Source: a virus. From it: 37,796 nt of DNA. Location of the stretch: positions 1 to 37,796 of IMG/VR virus record IMGVR_UViG_3300001596_000098. One strand, 5' to 3'. The position numbers and the translations under genes were made by a program. Positions 32,693-37,796 of the stretch are shown piece after piece; positions within the stretch are counted from its first letter, which is position 1; every line of letters starts with the position of its first letter. Under the pieces are notes generated by a model. The model worked only from the letters and a program-made list of their open reading frames with translations. It searched no databases and was not told the origin of the DNA.

Positions 32693-33450
32693 TAAGCGGC
32701 CCTCCTCGCAACGCGGCGGGGCGGCTCACCGGTATAGAACCAGTTCTTCGGAAACGAGGTTCCGTCGAACGTGTCTTCGCGGTTGTTGCGCGCGTGCTCT
32801 TTGATCTTGTTGAGGTTGACCACGATGCGCCGGGCGCGGCCTTCAGTGTAATCGATCAGCTGCTCGATCAGATCGGCCTTCAGGGTCAGTTCGGGACAGA
32901 ACAACGCGGCGAGTTCGTCGGCGTCTTCGGAATCGCATGGATCCGCAAACTCCCACTCAAGCACCCGGTTGTGGACCCGCTCAACCTTTTGGATTTTGGC
33001 TGGCAACTTCTCTTCGCCGATCATCAGCACCGGGACCTGACTGTGCTCTTGGATCTCGCGCACCAGCTCCAGCATGCCCTTGTCGGCAAGCTTGTCGGCT
33101 TCGTCAATGATCAGCGGTCGGTTGAAGTCGTCACCAAGCGCCATGATGGCTTCGGTGGTTAGGTCCGCGACCGACAGTTTCCCGTGCTTGACCTCGGCTT
33201 CCGCAAGCAGGCTTTCCAGAAACTTCTTCCGCGTCCAGCTGTCCCCGACTTCAAGGCGCAACGCCCGTGTTTTATTGGTCGAATAGATGGACGCGTAGGT
33301 TTTCCCGTAGCCAGACGGGCCGCTGAAAACGCCCATCCCCGGCAGATGCGGAGCGCGGTTGATTAGCGTCTCCATCAGCACCATAAACCGGGAAACGTTT
33401 TTGAGAGCGGCGAGCCCGCCCGGATTGACAGATGGGTGTCTGTCCGTCAT
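32692..33450 (-). CDS. MuB-like AAA ATPase (target-choosing transposition activator)
   Basis: A 252-residue protein with ATG 33450 behind GGAGAAGAAC; a longer version from ATG 33519, which overlaps the transposase stop (TAATG), is possible. Walker A GPSGYGKT is at residues 44-51 and Walker B LIIDEAD at 113-119; an arginine in the sensor region (EGRARR) follows near 210. MuB filaments on DNA deliver target sites to the transposase. Location immediately after the transposase gene confirms the assignment. The sequence matches the AAA (TniB-like) proteins of RcapMu-type phages more than Mu B. Confidence 0.92.
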   Translation of the reverse strand: MTDRHPSVNPGGLAALKNVSRFMVLMETLINRAPHLPGMGVFSGPSGYGKTYASIYSTNKTRALRLEVGDSWTRKKFLESLLAEAEVKHGKLSVADLTTEAIMALGDDFNRPLIIDEADKLADKGMLELVREIQEHSQVPVLMIGEEKLPAKIQKVERVHNRVLEWEFADPCDSEDADELAALFCPELTLKADLIEQLIDYTEGRARRIVVNLNKIKEHARNNREDTFDGTSFPKNWFYTGEPPRRVARRAA

Positions 33451-33518
33451 GTTCTTCTCCGTTCGTTGCATTTTTCCGGCTCTGAAGGTTGCCGCCTTCA
33501 GGGCCATTTTCTTGCCCA

Positions 33519-35675
33519 TTAGGACGCGGGCGGTACGCGGTTTCGGCGCTCTTCCTTGTCTTCCCAAATCAGTTTGTGAGCGCGATATTCGGGACCGGCC
33601 TGATAGCCGGTGAGCCAGATGGCATCGTCATCGGAAAGCGGCGTTCCATCGGAAATCCGCTGTTCGATTTGCAGGGCACGCTGAAAACGGCTTTCAGGCG
33701 TTTCCATGGTTGGAAGCTTCTGGACATTCGCGGCTGGCTTCGGAGCCTCGGCCTTCAGGCGTTCGTGCATCGCCGCTTCACGATCGCTGAGCGCACGCGG
33801 TGCACGTTTCTTGCGGACTTCACCGGCAGAGAGCGTCTTAGTGGTCTGATGCTCTTGGCGCTTCTGCGGGAAGCTCAGAACATCGGCGTTGCCCTGGTAG
33901 GCGGCGCGTTGTGCTTCCATGACTGTGCGCGGTGTGATCTTGCGTTTTGCCTTCCGGATCTCGACAAGGTTCGCCTCTTCGACCGACTTCTGCATGGCGC
34001 GGACCTTGGCGATCGTCTCGGCTGGATCGAGCCCGGCAAGATCCGGACAGACGGCTTCGCCAAGATAGGTTTCACCATCCGGCTCAAACAGCCAGAGGCG
34101 TCCGAGGTCGGACGGATCGTGGCGGCAAAACACCTGCGTGTCAGGCATGACGGCACAAATCGGCAGGTAGTGTTCCCCGTCGACCTTGACGCCCTGTTTG
34201 GTGACCTTTCTGAAACCGTCCTTGCCCGCAACAGGTGCCAACAACACGTCCAGGGATCCCAGGTCATTGATCGCCCTCACCTCACCTCTCCACGCGTTGG
34301 CGACTTCAAAAGGTGTCTTCCGCTTCAAACCTTCATGCGGCGTGTGCGCATATTGCTCGCGGCACCAACGGTCCGCCTCGGCCTGCAGCTCGACCGTCGT
34401 CAGATCGACCTGAAACCGTTTGGCATCATCCGTCCCGAGACGGCTAGCGAAACTCTTTCGCGCTTCGATCACCTTCCGGTCTGCAACCGAGTGCCCGATG
34501 AAGCCGGGCAACGTTGCGGCGCAATTGCGCTGGAAGGTCCCAATGACCCGTTCCACGGTCCCCTTCTGCTGCGGACTGTAGGGCGCTGAGAACTCCTGTT
34601 CGATCCCGAGACTATCCAGCAATTGGACGGTGGCACGGGCTGCGAAGTCGGAGCCGTTATCGGTCTTGATCAGCTCCGGGACGCCCCATTCCAGTAGGCA
34701 CTTGCGGATCAGCATGCCGACTGCAGCAGCGCGCGGTGTGTCAGTGATCAGCAGCACGATCCGGCGCGAATAAAGGTCGATCGCCATATAGAGGTTCTTG
34801 CGCCCGTCCGTGGTCATGACATCGACCGGTGAGGCATCGACTTCCCACTTCTCATTGAGCCGGGAGACGCGATTGGCACCTGTCGCAGAGAACCGGATAT
34901 GAGACCGGTAGGCATCCGGGTCGGTGATCTTCAGAAGCTCGTTCTTGTGCGCTTCCTTCCAGCCTTTAAGGGCGTTTTGAAAGGTCCTTATAGGCGGGAC
35001 CGGTACCTGTTTGCCGCCTGCGGCGACCGATGGTCCAAACCGGTGAATGACGGCATTGCGGATATGCTCTGCAGAGGTGAACTGGTTCTCGGCGTAAAGG
35101 GCGAGGCAATAGACCTTCACTTCGCCGCCTTCGGCCCGGTCCAGGACGCCTGTCCCTTTCCGGGCCTTGGACGGGTCCGCCGCAAGCAGGTTGATGTTTT
35201 CTTTTGCCTGAGCCCGCCAGCGCACAAGGGTGCGGGCAGAAAGCCGCTTGACGTTCTCTAGCACCCATTCAGGCACCGGCACCTTGCTGTCATCAAAGAG
35301 CTGCGCAAACAGGTGATCCGATGCGGTGGCGCCCATGCCGCAAGTCTTGCGGAAGCGCTCGGCTACTTTCAGCACGACCAGCTTGGCATCGCGCACGCTG
35401 CATTCGCGCCGGGTCAGCTCATTGCTGGTTTCAGTCCGGTAGTCTTCGCGCTCGACCTGCACGAACGAACCCGCATATTGAAGCCTCTGCGGCAGCGGAA
35501 GCAGATCGATATGGTATTCGGCGCCCCCGCCCCCTTCCCGGCCCGCCCGTTTGCGGCAAAACTGGCTCACCGCCCAATCCTCGCGCTCGGCAAGTTTTTG
35601 AACACCGCGCTTTGATGATGGAAAGCCATCCAGGGCAAGATCGGCGATCTCCTGAGCGGTCAGCCAGAGCTTCAT
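33519..35675 (-). CDS. MuA-like DDE transposase
   Basis: A 718-residue transposase. N-terminal winged helix typical of Mu (WLTAQEIADLALDGFPSSKR) at residues 1-60. The catalytic core carries D280 (WEVDASPVD), D339 (LIKTDNGSDF) and E375 (KGTVERVIGT), a D-D-35-E spacing shorter than MuA. A C-terminal domain follows that would bind the ATPase (beta-barrel near residues 470-550). It performs strand transfer in integration and replicative transposition. The start overlaps the upstream HTH gene (ATGA). It looks intact. Confidence 0.95.
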   Translation of the reverse strand: MKLWLTAQEIADLALDGFPSSKRGVQKLAEREDWAVSQFCRKRAGREGGGGAEYHIDLLPLPQRLQYAGSFVQVEREDYRTETSNELTRRECSVRDAKLVVLKVAERFRKTCGMGATASDHLFAQLFDDSKVPVPEWVLENVKRLSARTLVRWRAQAKENINLLAADPSKARKGTGVLDRAEGGEVKVYCLALYAENQFTSAEHIRNAVIHRFGPSVAAGGKQVPVPPIRTFQNALKGWKEAHKNELLKITDPDAYRSHIRFSATGANRVSRLNEKWEVDASPVDVMTTDGRKNLYMAIDLYSRRIVLLITDTPRAAAVGMLIRKCLLEWGVPELIKTDNGSDFAARATVQLLDSLGIEQEFSAPYSPQQKGTVERVIGTFQRNCAATLPGFIGHSVADRKVIEARKSFASRLGTDDAKRFQVDLTTVELQAEADRWCREQYAHTPHEGLKRKTPFEVANAWRGEVRAINDLGSLDVLLAPVAGKDGFRKVTKQGVKVDGEHYLPICAVMPDTQVFCRHDPSDLGRLWLFEPDGETYLGEAVCPDLAGLDPAETIAKVRAMQKSVEEANLVEIRKAKRKITPRTVMEAQRAAYQGNADVLSFPQKRQEHQTTKTLSAGEVRKKRAPRALSDREAAMHERLKAEAPKPAANVQKLPTMETPESRFQRALQIEQRISDGTPLSDDDAIWLTGYQAGPEYRAHKLIWEDKEERRNRVPPAS

Positions 35676-36133
35676 TTTGACCCCCGGAGCTGCATTTGAA
35701 GGGTTTTCTTGCGGGTCGCCACCATGCGCTCGTGATCCTCGATCAGAGCCAATTCGATGACGTTCTCGTAGCGCTTCGGGATCACCGCGAGCTCAAACTC
35801 ATCGGCCACAAAGCCGAGCAGTTCTGTCTTGCCGGTCGCATGGACAAGCGCGATGAAACGCTCGACCGTGATGTTGTTGCCGGCCTTCGCTTCGCTGGCA
35901 TAACCTTCGAGCGCGGCAACCGTGATTTTGGTATCGAGCTGCTCGCTCATTAGCCCGGCAATCGTGGTTCGGTCTTTGCCGCACTCTTTCATCGCCTTGG
36001 CGATCGCACGGCTGATCCGCGATCCAAGCCGGTTGCCCGAGATTTCGCCCGGCTCGAAGCCAACCGAAACGCGCGGTGGCTTCCAGTCGCGGAACATGTC
36101 GGCGGTATAGGGATCGCGGGGTGTCCTACTCAT
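35672..36133 (-). CDS. Early phage HTH-like protein
   Basis: A 153-residue protein; its ATG at 36133 overlaps the ParB-like stop by eight bases. A central helical domain (ISRAIAKAMKECGKDRTTIA, then LMSEQLDTKITVAALEGYA) resembles a small HTH/XRE-like fold; NITVERFIALVHATGKTELLG follows, as in regulators that read metabolic or DNA states. It is found just ahead of the transposase in related phages. A role in regulating transposition is inferred only from this position. Confidence 0.7.
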   Translation of the reverse strand: MSRTPRDPYTADMFRDWKPPRVSVGFEPGEISGNRLGSRISRAIAKAMKECGKDRTTIAGLMSEQLDTKITVAALEGYASEAKAGNNITVERFIALVHATGKTELLGFVADEFELAVIPKRYENVIELALIEDHERMVATRKKTLQMQLRGSK

Positions 36134-36965
36134 CGAGCCAGCCCTCTTGTTTGACGAGCGCGACGATCTCTTTCTTGTGCTGACGGAAGACGTTCTTCCG
36201 GATCGCCGGCGTCAACCTGGGCAGATACTCGCTAACGGTTTTGAACCGTTTTTCACTGTCGCTGAGCTTCTTCCGGCCATTGATGACGAACACCGCGTCG
36301 GCGATCGAGCCGGCAGAAGGGTTTTCCGCGAGCACCTGATCCAGGACGTCTGCCTGCATCTGCGGTTCTAGACAGGAGAGCGCCTTCAGATCGGACTGTT
36401 TTTCGGCGAGTGCGGTGCCTTTCAGGCGCTCGCGTGTCTCTCGCGTGAGGCCCTCGAAAATCTGCACCGCCAATTCTACGGAGCGGCGTGAAAGGCCTGT
36501 TGCATCGCTTGCGTTTTGGCAAAACGCAAAGATTGCGACTTGCCTCTTTTGGCCGCCAATATGCTGGTTCCCACGCTTGCCGCCATGCTTGGCTTCAGGG
36601 TGCAGTGCTTCATAGATCCGCTTCATTTCGAACAGCGCTTCGCACCGTTCCAGCGGGTTGAAATCCTTGCGGCCAAGGTTTTCAAGGATCTCGTGAAGCC
36701 GCAGATCATCTACAGCGCCTACCCCTTGTGGCTCGAGCAGACGGGCCTCGATCATTTTCCACTTGGCGATCTTGGCCGCCGACAGGCGATGCGCCCCGGC
36801 AACCAGGGTAAACCTCTTGTCCGATGCGACAACGTCGATCGGGGTTTTTTGTCCGGTCTCGATAAACATACCGGCGAGACATTCGGCCCAGTCCTGATCC
36901 ACATCCCGCAGGCGATCCGCAGGGACATCAATCAGCGACAGTTTGATGGACTGATACGCGCTCAT
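36126..36965 (-). CDS. ParB/Srx-domain protein
   Basis: A 279-residue protein from ATG 36965 with GAGG upstream. Residues 1-100 form a ParB/sulfiredoxin-type domain: IDVPADRLRDVDQDW, TPIDVVASDKRFTLVAGAHR (the box with GAHRL at 57-61) and EILENLGRKDFNPLERCEAL. The second half has a KorB-like helix-turn-helix (SDATGLSRRSVELAVQIF) and a basic C-terminus. ParB proteins bind DNA and CTP, and some are nucleases or regulators. In this phage group it precedes the transposase genes. The start is just behind an intrinsic terminator, so expression is likely regulated by read-through. Confidence 0.9.
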   Translation of the reverse strand: MSAYQSIKLSLIDVPADRLRDVDQDWAECLAGMFIETGQKTPIDVVASDKRFTLVAGAHRLSAAKIAKWKMIEARLLEPQGVGAVDDLRLHEILENLGRKDFNPLERCEALFEMKRIYEALHPEAKHGGKRGNQHIGGQKRQVAIFAFCQNASDATGLSRRSVELAVQIFEGLTRETRERLKGTALAEKQSDLKALSCLEPQMQADVLDQVLAENPSAGSIADAVFVINGRKKLSDSEKRFKTVSEYLPRLTPAIRKNVFRQHKKEIVALVKQEGWLDE

Positions 36966-36986
36966 GAAGCCTCTAATGCTTGTTTC

Positions 36987-37030
36987 AAAAAAGACCGGGC
37001 GGCGCTTGGTACGACCCAATGGCCGCCCGG
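36987..37030 (-). terminator. Intrinsic terminator / attenuator ahead of parB
   Basis: On the minus strand CCGGGCGGC (37030-37022) pairs with GCCGCCCGG (37003-36995) around an 18-base loop, then TCTTTTTTG follows. It ends only 21 bases before the parB ATG, so it separates the Ner cassette from the transposition genes, or serves as an attenuator. Confidence 0.8.
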
Positions 37031-37150
37031 CAAGTTAGTGGGGAGAACGCCTAAGAAGGCGTCGGCTTAAAAACGGCAGCGCCGCGTCTCACCACTGTCG
37101 CAGGTGACGCGTAGCCCCCAGATCGGTTGGACCTGAGGGAAACAGAAGGC

Positions 37151-37258
37151 CTAGAAATGCCGGGGTGGCTGTGTCGATCTGGGCTTTGTGGCCCAGAAGA
37201 GCAACGCAGCGATCAGCGAGGAGATAGCATACGCAGCAAGAGCAAGAATGATGCTCAT
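37151..37258 (-). CDS. 35-residue single-pass membrane protein
   Basis: The ATG at 37258 overlaps the upstream stop as ATGA, and TAG is at 37151-37153. The product MSIILALAAYAISSLIAALL continues into FWATKPRS, that is, one membrane segment of about 22 residues followed by a short basic, Pro-rich cytoplasmic tail. The overlap argues for coupled translation with the preceding gene. It is too short for standard gene callers. Function unknown; small early phage membrane proteins often alter host entry or division. Confidence 0.6.
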   Translation of the reverse strand: MSIILALAAYAISSLIAALLFWATKPRSTQPPRHF

Positions 37259-37560
37259 GCACGTTTCCTTTTCGGTTTGTCGTAATGGTGTTGAAACCCG
37301 ATTTTCCAAGGCGCACCGCCGATCCCGTACCGGTTCAGCCGGTCCCGATAGACGATGGCAGTGCTACTGCTGGAAAAGCGGTGAGCGTCACCCGGAAACA
37401 GCGACGTTCCGGCGACAAGGACGTAGTCACCGCTGGTGACGTCGACCTGATGCTCTCGGCCCGTGTAGAAATAACGGACACCGGACTTGGAAACCTTGGT
37501 GAGAACCTGATCCGAAACGCGCGTCGGGGCGGACGGTGATGTCTGACCGGTGCGTGCCAT
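37255..37560 (-). CDS. Early phage hypothetical protein
   Basis: A 101-residue protein with ATG 37560 overlapping the Ner-like stop by one base (TAATG). After a Ser/Thr/Pro-rich start it is beta-like (LTKVSKSGVRYFYTGREHQV, DYVLVAGTSLFPGDAHRFSS), ending basic (HHYDKPKRKRA). No domain recognised. As the gene after ner, it could be an early host-takeover protein. Confidence 0.7.
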   Translation of the reverse strand: MARTGQTSPSAPTRVSDQVLTKVSKSGVRYFYTGREHQVDVTSGDYVLVAGTSLFPGDAHRFSSSSTAIVYRDRLNRYGIGGAPWKIGFQHHYDKPKRKRA

Positions 37561-37796
37561 TACGCCGCTTCCCTGTCCGGAGTCGCCTCGCCTTTCTGGC
37601 TAGCGCCATAGTCGTCATGTTTGCTAGAAAGGATTCGGGCGGTCCGTTTCGGATACCGGTCAGGCCAGAGATCGTCGGGTTTCATTTCAAGGAAATCCGC
37701 AATTGCGCTCTCGGCCTTGCGGTTGGTTCTTGTCCATACTTGGGAAAAGGTTTTGAGCTGAATGCCCGCACCTTTTGCCAACTCGCCGAAAGTCAT
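37560..37796 (-). CDS. Ner-like DNA-binding regulator, partial
   Basis: The visible 78 residues include ELAKGAGIQLKTFSQVW, then KAESAIADFLEMKPDDLWPD and RYPKR, which match the Ner/SfsB family (a x-A-I-A-x-x-L-G-V-x-P-x-x-I-W-P-x-R-Y core). Ner represses early phage promoters after infection. The family normally has another 15-20 residues before this part, so the apparent Met at the window edge is probably internal and the gene continues past 37796. The C-terminus (residues 50-78) is longer than Mu Ner. Confidence 0.85.
   Translation of the reverse strand: MTFGELAKGAGIQLKTFSQVWTRTNRKAESAIADFLEMKPDDLWPDRYPKRTARILSSKHDDYGASQKGEATPDREAA

Larger units (their letters stand above)
5590..37796 (-). 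mobile_element. Mu-like transposable prophage with a siphovirus-type tail (right end runs off the window)
   Basis: An unbroken minus-strand series of about 45 genes matches the Mu plan: Ner, transposase A, ATPase B, GemA, Mor-like activator, lysis, DUF3486/terminase/DUF935/gpF/gpI/gpT, then tail genes. The tail has no sheath gene; instead there is a tube protein, frameshifted chaperones, tape measure, NlpC/P60 protein and J-like tip protein, as in RcapMu-type phages. The phage left end (repressor side) lies beyond 37796. The phage right end lies somewhere near 5590-5700; the exact terminus and the 5-bp target duplication cannot be set without the other end. Confidence 0.93.

Noticed and set aside
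33489-34589. A 366-residue plus-strand frame opposite the transposase
   Set aside because: The minus strand encodes a full DDE transposase; the plus frame is a GC-driven antisense shadow.

Overview
The window is alphaproteobacterial DNA, most likely from the Hyphomicrobiales or a related marine group. This rests on the recA-alaS pairing, the RecA protein itself, and a GTTC-N7-type LexA site in front of recA. The genus is not resolved. The low-coordinate edge holds the start of alaS and a complete recA with its terminator and promoter, all on the minus strand. Upstream of recA the chromosome is interrupted by three stacked accessory blocks.

Block 1 (about 1.8-3.5 kb) starts at a 22-bp tandem repeat that resembles a solitary IS21-type end. 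It carries a two-gene minus-strand operon: a 336-residue soluble protein whose layout matches phage lambda RexA, followed by a protein with four hydrophobic segments that matches RexB. I read this as a chromosomal RexAB-like abortive-infection candidate. Block 2 (3.66-5.5 kb) is a plus-strand cluster of four small genes of unknown function. The first two are diverged paralogues of each other.

Block 3 (about 5.6 kb to beyond the right edge) is a near-complete Mu-like transposable prophage, all genes on the minus strand, so phage gene order runs from high to low coordinates. The order is: Ner-like regulator (cut by the window edge), small early proteins, ParB-like protein, HTH protein, MuA-type DDE transposase, MuB-type ATPase, regulators, DUF3164, GemA, a Mor-like activator, a lysis cassette (muramidase with a C-terminal membrane segment plus a small membrane protein), DUF2730 and a winged-helix protein, small and large terminase, DUF935 portal, gpF head morphogenesis, gpI protease with a nested scaffold, decoration-like protein, gpT capsid, neck genes, and then a non-contractile (siphovirus-type) tail module. 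The tail module has a tube protein, chaperones G/GT joined by a -1 frameshift, a tape measure with a lysozyme domain, a DUF1833 protein, an NlpC/P60 peptidase, a J-like tip protein, a tail fibre and a fibre-assembly protein. Mu-type transposition with a lambda-like long tail resembles the Rhodobacter phage RcapMu group. No frameshift or nonsense break was seen in any core phage gene, so the prophage may be functional.

Most phage genes are translationally coupled (ATGA, TAATG or TGATG overlaps). The few non-coding gaps are therefore informative. They hold an intrinsic terminator before parB, two copies of an 18-bp palindrome ahead of the lysis and protease operons, a UUCG-loop hairpin after the capsid gene, and a 14-bp inverted repeat at the prophage-chromosome junction.
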